Positions 27,401-39,400 of a stretch of DNA of 64,000 bases are shown here, piece after piece. Source of the stretch: Owenia fusiformis (taxonomy: Eukaryota; Annelida; Polychaeta; Sabellida; Oweniidae). How positions within the stretch are numbered: position 1 is the first letter of the stretch; the number at the start of each line of letters is the position of its first letter. Position numbers and translations under genes: made by a program. The notes below the pieces were generated by a model. It ran no database searches, had not been told where the DNA came from, and saw only the letters and a program-made list of their open reading frames with translations. The stretch is taken from contig CAIIXF020000004.1 in assembly GCA_903813345.2 (NCBI GenBank), positions 1,693,525-1,757,524 on the forward strand, given 5' to 3'.

Positions 27401-30400
27401 GGATGATTCTTAGTATGAAAATCTAGATCTGATTAGTTCTTTGGCATTCTAGGTAAATTTTAAGGTGGCCATTTTGGATTTTCCGTCATCAAATTGTGTC
27501 GGTAAAGTCTTGTCTACTCATTTTTAGGATAACCATTTGACAGGATCACCCATAGGTGGGGACATTTTGTACACATTTGTGTTCTTGTGTTAAATTGTTA
27601 ATGTCTCGTTTTATTTTCTAATTTTAGACGAAGCGTCCTAAGGATGTTTCATTACGCATAAGGCTGTTGAAGCTCTACATGGATATTGGTCGAGTAAACG
27701 AGGCGTACTCTCATGCGGTTGACGTCGAGAAAAAAATGGCATTCAAAAATAACTTGAGCTGGTATGAGATGCTGGTGGAGCTATTTGAGGTGAAAATTGT
27801 TATTCATTTATTCTTCAAATTCTTCATGTATCTAAGCTCCCCCCAAAAGTACCATGTGTAAAATTCAGTTTATGTTCGGCAATTCTAAAATTCCACCAAA
27901 AAACATAAATGTTCAACTGGAACTCCTTGAATTTGGGTGAATTTGACATTTGGGATTAAGAACTTGTCCATCGGATATTTTGATTTATTTTTAAAATATT
28001 CAAACAACAAACATTGTGGACTCCAAGCTATTGTCGAAATAGCTCCATGGACGATATAGCCCCATTGAAGTCGAAGTTCGACAGAGGGCCCCTAGTTTTA
28101 AGGAAAAAATCTGAATTCATACGTAAACAGGCTTTTAACACATTATAGAAAAAATAGCATATAATATTGAATGGATGATAATGTGAACTTTGATATCAAA
28201 ACATCTCTTTAATCTGAACACCTCTCATTCTTCCATTGCCTCATTGGCCCCAGTGGCATTTGGATTAAGCCTCAATCACATTTGCTCTATGGCGGCTGTA
28301 GCTTCACTAAATTGATATAGAAAATCGACATCATACTGCTTATCACTATATATTTTATGCTGAAATTTTTCTCTCAATTTTGGCAAGCTACGGCTGCGGT
28401 GCAGTTGCTGAAGATCAAATATGACTGAGACTTTAGATTGGTTAACTGTAAATATTTAGACTCTGCCTCGTACTTTTTTAGGTGTACAAAACACAGAGTG
28501 GGCAACATATCAATGGTATGTTCCATATGCAGCAATTGTCTGCCCTCAACTCATTGACTGCCCTCACACTTGAGCTAAAAGGGGTCACTGAAAGTATCCA
28601 GGCTCTCAAAAGGTAATATCCTCCAACCCCTCATTAAACATAGGCTTATCCTGTTATTATAAATAAACATTGTGTTTGGTATCAAAAATGATACTAGATC
28701 ATTATGTTCAGTCATGATTTGATTCAAGACTCGATATTGAATTTTGGTCTCTCACAACATGTCAAAAATGAACATAATTTATTCACCAAATTTTTTATAT
28801 CTTCAAACTGGAATTCCATGCTTTGGAATGGATAGAATTTTGGAGAGCTATTTTCATTGCTTGAAAATAATTCCATACTGTACTGCAATAGAATATTTAG
28901 TCTGATATGATACTGTTTATAATTTCAGTTTTGATCAGTGCCTTCTCTCGTCAACCAAACAGAAATGCAACGACCCACACTGGCGGCCATTTTTGATCGA
29001 AATGGAGGCTCAGCTGTTTTTCTACGCTGGAACTGTCATACTCAAACGTGCTCAAAAGGTAAGTGAAATACAAGGTTTAAGATAGAAATGGTAATTAATC
29101 AGGTAAAAGAATGAAAGACATACTGTAAAGACTGTATCCCTCTTTAAATAATATTCACAACGCCACAGGGATTCCATTTATTAATTCAATGGAGCAAAAC
29201 TCAAAATAACTTTATTAGTCTGATGAGGCAGGATCTATTTGGAAGAAAATAACTCGGTGACCATGCTTTTCTTTTGTATTGATCTAGGGTATTAAGACAT
29301 TGTCAGAATGAAACTTCCTAAAATCTCTCAATACAAAGTCGAGCAATATTTCTACCATCAAAAATATTATTAAATACGAGGGGTGATCAATAAGTAATGG
29401 ACGCTTTTTGGTATTGGTCTATAAAAAGCATCCATGTAAAAAAGCGTCCATTACTTATTGATCACCCCTCGTATGTATATTATAGATTTGAATAAATAAA
29501 GAACTAAATTAATGAAATAAATTATTTTAGAATGACATCAACTGGAAAGATGCTGTTGCCATGGCATCTGTCTGTTACCTAGTAACTGGTGCTATAGGGC
29601 CACTTAACTACCAAGATGCGTGGTATGTTAATGCAAGTGGAGAAGATAAAAAGTTGTATAAATCATGGTATGATGGAGCATGTGATAGGCTTTGCCAGGC
29701 AGGTTAGTACAGATACCCGACACCAGGTGGTGACACGTGTCCACCCAGTTCTGGATAGGAAAACTGAACAATAGGATATTTACTGCAGAGTATTTCATTA
29801 AAGATAAACGTTACATGGGATGTAGCCCTGTGAATGACATTCAATGCATTGCTTTTCAGCACTGTGTCAACTAACCAAGTACATGTACGCTGCATTTCAA
29901 AAATTATCTGAAAAATTGCTTTTTTGCTCCTTAAATTCATTTTCACACCGGAATACCCTGACAACAGTGATACTGTTGTCAGAAATGGCGGATATAACCG
30001 TCGCTTCAATTAGATTTTCATGAACTGTATGTTTAATAGAGCAACTAGATTGAATTCCTTTGGTACGTCAATCCCTCATCAAAGTGTTTTTCTACTGATC
30101 ATATAGGTAAATATTTTTTACAATTGAAATAAAGGCTTTAATTTTAATGATCGAAATATGACACAGGACAACGGATACTGTATAAATGACAATTGACAAC
30201 GCTAGGTCTGGGTGAAATGAATTGTAAAGTTATGGTGACAATGGTATATATAAAGACAATGGTAAAGTGTCTATTTACCGTTGTCATTTTTCTATGTTCC
30301 AATGCAATACATCCACCATAGTCCGTTGTCACATCTTACCATATCCCGTTGTCTTTGTAAATTATTTCAAATTCAGATTCTGTTGCCATTGACAATCAAA

Positions 30401-33400
30401 GACGCTATATTGTGGCGATTCACGACCCCATTTGATAGAAATTTAAATTTCATATGATACATCATCACAAGACCTTAATACATGCACAGAATTAGCGACG
30501 AAAAAGTCCCATTAAACGAGGACCAAGTGATTAAAGAGTAAAAGCGACGAGTATGTCCGCCATTTGTGACTCCAGTATCTGATTTTTTACCATTGTCAGG
30601 GTATTCTGGTGTGATTTTGTCTTGGATTTGAATTCAACTATAGTTGCTTGCAAAGTCACATGCAAATTTTAAAAAAGAAATCTGAATCGAAATTTGACAA
30701 CATAGGTACCCCGCAAATCAGCAGACAGATCCCACCAAATATTGAGAAGAACCCACTTATGACAGCAAAACCAAATGACCAAGACGGATAATTGTATTCT
30801 GGCCTTGGCATCCACGTGCGGTCATCTTTGCACATTGTTGCGAATACAATCACAGATATCGATCTGGGGCCAGTTAATGTGCAGTACAGTTATATAAAAT
30901 GATTGTTATTATGTGATTTGCTGTTTTAGGTTACATGGTACAAAGCATGTGCAAAGGAGACTCAAAGAAATGGCTGCAAACAGTAAAACAAAATATCAAC
31001 TCTAAGCAGGTAAAACTTCTTATTTTCTATAATTATGGGGTGCTCTTATTTAATGAAAAAGCATAAAGCCTGAAAGACATTCAAAGTCCATAATTGCCCT
31101 GAAGAAATGTAATTGACTTATTAACTGTTTGATAATCAGTAGTCCAATCAATTGGCTTAATATGTGTTCCTGATACACATCTCATGTTGTAAATTATAAT
31201 TGTTTGTAGTTTATATATAAATGTATTTCAACTAATGGCTCTTTTAATTAGAGGTTAATACAATACAATACTCAGCTTTTTGTTTTCCAAATAGCAATAT
31301 GCCTTTTGGAAAGGAACTTGTAGGAGTGTTCTCTCATGCTGGTATTTATTGTCTCCCAATATCTCTGTATTGGCTGAAAATACATCTCTTTATCATATTG
31401 ACTGAAAATATAAAATATTTCAGGCACAGCAAAAGCTCTATACATCTGTCTTCTCAAAAGCAGAACTACCCTCGCTAGAAAACTCATTCTTGATGCAGTC
31501 ATCTCGGTTGAGCAACTTCTCTGCAGACCTCCCAAACTCTAAGAAACTAGCTACTTATAAACAAGGTAAGGCTTATCACCCCTGTGATATTTAATAGACC
31601 AGCCCATTTTTACCCTACCAGGTCTTTAGGGGTTGTTTTGTTTTGAAAATATTGACAGGAATCAAACAGTTTTCTGGAAGTTTATTTTTCTCGAACGTTT
31701 TTTGCAGCACTTACAAAAAAAATCATTAAAACAATTTTGAAACTTCTTCAAATGATGTGCAGTACTATTATTAAGGGTCTAACGGTGCACCGAAACCGCG
31801 GTGCTCCGCGGTTCTTGGGCCTCGGTCATTTACGTTTGGTTCGAAAACTCCGATGTTCGGTTTTTTAACGGTTCGTTAATTCAGAAAAAAGTGCCGTTCG
31901 CTAAAGTAGAGGAACATGAATCTCGAAACGAGAGGTGAAGATTTCGGCATTCTAAACGCTCAAAAGTCGTACAAGGCCCACTGTTGGGGGTTATTTTGGA
32001 TTTCCAATGAGAGATGGTGTTCCTCTCCCGGAAAGAACGATATGTCGGCTTTGCAAAATCGTAATGGTGTATGAGAAAGGTACGTGTGAAAAAATGTGAA
32101 AATTTGCTGTCTGCCGAAATAGAATAGATCAGAGTTATACATGCTCCCGGGCCGCTTATTTATTATAAAATCGCGCCATCTATTTATCATCACATAAATA
32201 AAATAGATCACAGAGTTAATGATTAATTTGTAATTAAAACTGACTTAGATCAGAGGTAAACATGTTCCCGGGCTGCTCATTTAAATAATGAAATCGCGCC
32301 ATCTTTTGAGTTATTTGATTTTTTACATTAAAGTGCGATAAGAACCGAAAACCGAGCCGAAACCGAAACCGAGGAGATAAAAACCGTGAACCGAACCGAA
32401 CCGAGGAATTATGAAACCGTGAGAGCTCTAACTACTATGTCATAAAATCAGATATGAAATATATATCCATTATGGCAGCTATATTTTTACGGCAAATTGA
32501 ACGAAAACAATGGGAAAATTGTTGGAATTTGATACCATTGAAACAGTTGCAAAATTGCTTATTGAACCACTGTGGCATTTTCTAATGATCAATTCTGTGT
32601 GTTTCCAGTTGCCCACAAGTTGAGGCCTGATAATCTCCACTACCTTGTGTGGTTTGGACTCCAGAGCCATCAACCAAAGGATGCCTTCCAGTCTAACTGT
32701 AAGTAAAACTTAATTATTTACCTTCGTTAACCTTGAGATACCCTGAACGAAGGGTCTAGTTAACTACTCCCTCTGCGCTAGCATAGACTATATTATTACA
32801 GTTTAGCAGCCCCGCCCCCAGAACTGGTGCCTGTGACAGTCTGGGTCATAAATCATTTCAAACCTTCCATGTTGACATTTTCTCAACCAGTCAGTGAATT
32901 GGACGGAACACATGCTAAATGCATGCTCATTATCCGTATTTCGACAACCAACTGATTGGCTCCTTGAGTTCAGAGATTCATTGTAAATTGAAAGAGTGAA
33001 AATGAGGCTCACTTTTTGTGGTGACATTTCGCCTGTTTATGCAAGCAATTATAACATCTATACATGGTTGTACTGTAATTTATGTTTGAGCATTATTTAT
33101 GTCACATAATGAGACAAGATGGATCGTAGAACACTTCACAAATATTTATCATCTATATGTAATAAATGAGAATAAAATGTTGGAGATTGAGTAAAGAATG
33201 CTTTTTGAAACCCATACAAAGGCAAAGAATACATCATTACAAATTTTTTTGATTGATTTTTGTTTTCAGACCATTTGAAGGTGTTTGAGGGAATACTTGA
33301 ATATGCAGCAGACGACATCCACTCAGGGGCCCCTGAGACACTAAGTCAACTTGATACAGAGGTAAGAACTGCATCAGTTTTTTTGTTTTTAGGTTGAGGG

Positions 33401-36400
33401 GTCTTTGATTTTTTGTCTGATTTTGTAATGAATTATTTAAAAACAGGTATTCAATGATTTCAAGTGCTCCTACTCTGCCCCTCAATGGAAGTAAGTTCGG
33501 GAGAGACAAAGATAAATCATATAATGGTAAATGTTTCAAGAGGGAATTGACAGTTTGGCTCCTCAATTAAAATCGGCTGCAATTTTTGAAAAATGTTAAC
33601 CATGCAAATACCAATAGGTGGATAAAAGTCCCAACAAAGTTATATGCTATACCTCTGCTTTAGAAGAAATTTTCAAAAATGGACACTGAATTCAAAATGG
33701 CTACCATATTCAGAAGAAAAAACTAGTTAAGATTGAATGTTCAAAAATGTGCAATCTAATTCTAATGAAATCCCTTCACTAAAACATCTTCTCACATTGC
33801 AGGGGTTCCTCTATGCAACAATTCACTGTACAAGTGTCCAGATAGAAGAACGTAAGGCTATTGCACAGCCTCCAGCAGAGCAGCCCTACTTACTCCCAGC
33901 ATGCATCAATGACCCCTTGTGTTCAGCAAAGCAATCTGATTGGTGGACTACAGCACATAAACTGTCAACTGACAATGCCAGGTAGAATCTTTGTTAATAT
34001 TTCTTTTATTTAACCGTAGGAATTTCACAGATCTGGACATTTGGAAATTGGGACCTGGAAAAGATTGCATTTTTATTCTCATTAGAATGTGTATCTAGTA
34101 TCTAAACTGTCCTTTTATTTGAGCCATTATTAACTGGTGAATGACATTTTTAACTCAACTTGACCACACTGATCCACTCTTTTTGCAATTGTAAAATTTT
34201 CAACTAATCATATAACTCAATTTTTCAGGGACGGCTATTTTAAATTGAGGCAGACTCTCCAACGAGGACTCGAAACAATTAGACTCATTGGGAATCATGG
34301 GATGGACGTGCAGCTGGTTGTTCATCTCGCTAAAACATTCGCAAATTGTGTCCCAGAAAATTCAATAAATCTGTCGCGTGAGGAACTTGGTCAAAGAGAT
34401 ATGGCTGTGCTGTACTGGAAGAACGCCATTGAAACCTTAAAAAAGCATGCCAAGTAAGAATGACAAACTGAAAGATATACAAGGTGGCCCTAAATGAGGT
34501 TGATTGTTATTCAGCAATCTCTTTCTGTCAACCGTAAACCTTATTTTGGACAACCCTGTACCATACTTCTGAAATTAAACTAAATTACAACTGTTTGTAC
34601 GATTTATAATTTCTAGGTAACCAACAACCAAGAATTGCTAAAGATCCCATATTTCCCTTGACAAAATCAAGGTTTTTGTGAATTTAAACTAAAATGCAAC
34701 TGTTTGTACGATTTATATTTTCTAAGGAACCAACAACCAAGAATTGCCAAAGATCCAATATTTCCCATGACAAAATCTGCTAAGTTGCCTGTGGACAAAT
34801 TGCTCAATGAGGGAAAATTTTTCCTGGCCAAAATTGCAATGAGCACTGGGCGAAATGAGGAGGCCGCTAAAGCATTTGCAGAAATTCCAACCCCCTATGC
34901 TTCACACAACCAAGCTAAGGTAGGTGATATGATACCACCCCTTTGTATCAACATAAACTAGTCTATCATGTGTGGTTGGATCAGTCTATTATTCAGTGAG
35001 GGATATCAGGTTAATTATATCTTTTACACCAAAATGAGACAACACATAAACTGGTTCATTCTTAGTCATTTGAGGGGTGCCAGATCAAATAGTTTACTCT
35101 CTTGATAGAGAATACCAAGTTCTAGAGCTGATTAACTTCTGGGCAGCCATCTTGTCTTCTGGAGGTCACTTTGGACCAATCTTGTTGCGTGTCTGTTTCG
35201 TGATGTGATTTTGTTCATGTCCCTTGCCTAATGTTATAACAGGTCTATATGAAGATGGCAGAAGACGTAGAGTCATGTCCCCAGGAAGACTTTACTGATG
35301 ATTTGAAGACAGAATGGATTGCGTTGCTCACAAAGGCTAAGGAAGCTCTATACGTTACATTGGACAGAACTCGTGGAGACAAAAATCATGTAAGTCAACT
35401 TCTTCGTCGGTGATTTTTGTTCTACCTAATGAAGGAACATTGTCAGCTTGGTTCATGAGTGGTACACTCCCCTCCATAAGTTTTTTCAACCAAACAATTT
35501 CTGAATAAATTGAAATTGAGCTTAGTGAAATATTCTCAAAACATTTATTCCAAAGAAAAAAATTCTTGATAATCGTCTCATTGTTTTGAATACATTTTTA
35601 CAGAAATTGAATCAAATTCTGGTTGAAGACCTTAATGAAGTGGAGTCAAAGCTGGAAGATATCGAAGCAGAAAAGACAGGCAAGAATTCTACATGGATTG
35701 GTGATGAGACCCCCCAAATTGACAGCCCAGCGTCTCACAGTACTCCCACAGATTCACGTATCAGGACCTCTTTGTCCAGAAGCCTTCATAATAACTCCCA
35801 GGTGAGGGTCATTACTAAAGTGGGTCTAAGAAATTAGTCAATGTTTCTTTATTTATTTAAAGGGGCAATAAAGACTAGAGAGTGTAAAATGCTACATCCT
35901 CCGATCACAGGCCTTCAAAATCCAGAATATATTCTTTCTTTTTACCCCCTGCGATAAGCAGTTACCTTTTCCCCGATTAAGAACACACAATCTGATTGGC
36001 GGTCGCAACACTGCGACAGAAATCATGTATAAGTCATTGCGCATAATTAGATCACGTGATTCAGTTAAATCGGGCGCTTCCAAATTGGTTATAGCAGGGA
36101 GAGGAAGGAGGTACAGATTCTGGACACCTGCTTAGGAGGATGAAAATGCTACAATCCAAATTTGGTGATGACATTTTGCATGCCTTGTCTAAGCTTTCTT
36201 TTAACTTATTCAATTAATGTTTTTGGTTTTTTGTATTTCAGCATATCAGACCAAGCCCTGAACGTCTTGATGCCCAGATGCGTTCAATTTCAACCAATCA
36301 GGATGCTATGATTAAGGCTGTGCTAGACTGCAATAAACAGTTGATGGAATCGCAGCAAGAAGTTGTCCGAGAACTAAAAGAAAGTCGTGAGATCATCGGA

Positions 36401-36409
36401 ACATTGAAG
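12468..36409 (+). CDS. RANBP2: RANBP2 exons 1-20: N-terminal TPR and helical region
   Basis: Residues 1-863. Exons 2-5 match the three TPR-like repeats of human RANBP2, for example KGYSYAKLYFEIKEYDHAKR, LLGQIYDATNEWEKALACYK and ARYWADKAENLYPGHATIFK. Exons 6-18 continue the conserved helical domain that anchors the protein to the Nup107-160 complex in the human pore, including a WRPFLIEMEAQLFFYAGTVI block in exon 9 and YLVWFGLQ in exon 13. Exons 19-20 form a likely coiled coil (residues about 740-863) with many Glu/Lys heptads. The first exon supplies only 24 residues and the start codon is the first ATG in frame. Long introns 1, 5 and 6 contain transposon remnants, and intron 5 contains a nested gene. 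Confidence 0.9.
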
Positions 36410-39400
36410 GTAAGGGTAGAAGCCCAAATAGTTGCTGATCAAAATGTCACCACTAAAAAAACACAGAATTAAGTTGCATGCCCTTATATTCATTTTGAGG
36501 CTTACCATATTATGTTGTTTTTTTTTGTTTCGTTTTTTTAAATAAAAAATTGATCACCAAATATGGCTTTTTGTTATAAACAGTGTTCCTAATTGATGGA
36601 ATATTGTTCAGGGATGTTGACCAAATTTTCAAGAATTCTAATATACACTTTAATTCTTATAGTTAGTGTAAGAATGAGATAAAAAGGGAAGAGTGGACAT
36701 TGAACAAAAGTGGTGTTTTTATTTCAGGCCGAGTTGGAAACCTACCGCAGAGAAGACAGCATGCGCAATTCCCTTTTGGGTGGCACTCCTGTATCAAACT
36801 ATAGAGGGCGTCCTATGGTGTATACTCCTCAGGGGCCCTCACCACAGCTGTACCAGCATTCTCCCATGCCCCAGCCTGGACCCGGGATGCATCCCACTCC
36901 ACCCCATGGCCCACCCTTACCCCATGGGCCTCATCCCCCTCAACCTGGAGCTCATCCCCCTCCACCTGGAGCTCATCCCCCACCATATGGTCCTCAACCC
37001 CTGCCCCATGGTGCCCATCCTACTCCACCAGGACCTCCACCTCCTCATCTTCCAATGCATCATGGACCAAATTACGTACCCCCATATCCTCTTGGCCCTA
37101 ACCCACCTCACCCACAACATATTGGACAGCCCCCACAATTTCAAATGTTACAAGGATTTGAAGCTGGAGCGACACCTTTTGGTGGACAACAAAACTTCCT
37201 CCAGACCCCTACTACTAGCAAAGAAAAGCAAGTTGACAACAAAGAAGAGAAGCATTACGACGAGGATGAAGACTACGACTATGAGGATTATGATGAGCAT
37301 GAATATGTTGGTGAAGATTACAGTGGTGATCATCAAGAGGGATCGTTTCACATTCCAGATTCCCAACTTGTTCAGAATTGGCCATATGGAAATAATGTCA
37401 ACATAGAGGGGAAATCTACTGTGACCTACACACCACCTACTGGCCCTGGGCAAATCCAGGGACTTGGCCATGGAGTTCCAGCTCAAGGTCATCCAGGGCA
37501 ATTTCAGGCATTAGGATTTCATCCAGGGTCTCGTCCAGTTGCCCAGGCACCTATGCCAGCCCCTGGATTTTTTAGTACACCTCCTAAGCAAGCCGTTTCT
37601 GGATCCTCTTCTCAAAGCTCCATACCTGTTAGTATAAATACTTTGGCAGTAACCGGATCCCCACTCACAATGGCTGCTACAGCTGTCAGCTCAACAATGC
37701 CACCAAATATAGTAACATCAAACACATCTGGACTCCCTTCACAATTTCCAGTTGGAGCTGAAGTTGGTACGCCATTCACTCTTGCAATGCCGCAAAATAC
37801 ACCTACCATCCCACCTGCTTCTGTTCCCATAGCAACCAATGTTCCTGCTGCAGCCAGTGTCCCTTTAGCAACCAGTGTGAGTGTAGCCCAGAGTGTCACT
37901 GGCGCACCTATCAAGGTTACTTCCCCAGCAACATCATTATACCCAGTGATAACCCCTGTTACTCCACCTACAACAGGCATTACACCAAAATCCCCGAAAG
38001 ATTTGAAAGCTGGAGGAAAAATGGGACGTGATAGGCGGATATCTGAGAGATCATCAGATGGGGAATACTACCATGAAAACGACAGCTATAATGAGCCTGA
38101 TTTTACTCCAATTGTTCCTCTGCCAGAAAAAGTTGAAGTTGTCACTGGCGAAGAAGATGATGAGCCAATATTCCAAGAACGGGCAAAACTTTACCGATTT
38201 GACTCGGAGACGAAGCAGTGGAAAGAACGTGGAACTGGTGAGATGAAAATCTTAAAGCGTATTGATGGCACCTCTGTGCGAATCCTCATGAGACGTGAAC
38301 AGGTTTTGAAAATCTGTGCCAATCATAAAATAACACAAGAAATGGCCTTGTCTGCGATGCCAAAAAATGACAAATCCTGGATCTGGCATGCAGTGGATTT
38401 CTCTGAGGGCGAGTCAGTTCTTGAACAATTTTGTATTAGGTTTAAGACGCCTGAATTGGCAAATGAGTTCAAAGCAGCTTTTGAAAAGGGAAAGAAAATA
38501 ATGGCTGCGATGCCGAAATCACCTGTGAAGCCAAAAGAACAGCCATTGAAAGTTGTTGACACAGTTGATATGTCTAAGTTTAAACCTAGTAAAGACAGCT
38601 GGGACTGTGAAACGTGTTACATTAATAATCCAGGTGATAGGACACAATGTCCTGCTTGTAACACTGTTAAACCTGGCTGTGAACCCCCTGCTCAAGCCAA
38701 ACCAGAAGGTTTTACATTTGGATCAGGCGGTTCTGGGTTTTCCTTTGGTTCAGGTGCAGCATCAACTGGTGGTGCAGCTGCTCCATCAGGAGGTTTCAAG
38801 TTTGGTAGTTCGGCTACACCAGTAGCTGCTGTAGCTGTCACTAGTTCTTCAACTGGAGGGTTTAAATTTGGTGGATCATCTACTCCAAGTTCTGCCACTT
38901 CTGCTTCAAGCACTACAACAGCTTCTACAAGTGCAACAACATCTGGTGGATTTAAACTTGGTGGAACATCTACTCCAAGTTCTGCCACTTCTGCTCCCAG
39001 CACCACCACATCTACAAGTGCTGTACCATCTGGAGGATTTAAATTTGGTGGAGCAACACCAACAACAACGGCAACAAGTGTCCCAGCGACAACTCCTAAG
39101 TCAGTTGGATTTACCTTTGGGACTACGTCAGCTACCAATACAACGACTACATCTAATAAAGGGGCAGGAATCCTGAAATCCCTGTTGGAAAGTGGAGATG
39201 AGGGTGATCAGAAAGTTCCGGATGAAAGTGCTAAATCGACATTAGGTGGGTTCACCTTCTCAGAAAAGCCAAAAGTTGCTGATGAGAAAAAACCTGAACC
39301 AGTTGCTAAGCCAGTTGAAGTTAAAAAGACTGAGGAAGCCCCTGCTGCTAAACCATTTTCATCGTTTTCATTTGGGAGCACTAAATCGACAGACGAGAAA

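Noticed and set aside
29704-30009. 101-codon minus-strand frame next to the claudin-like fragment
   Set aside because: Composition and content do not resemble claudin N-terminal parts and it starts at the edge of RANBP2 exon 10; treated as chance.
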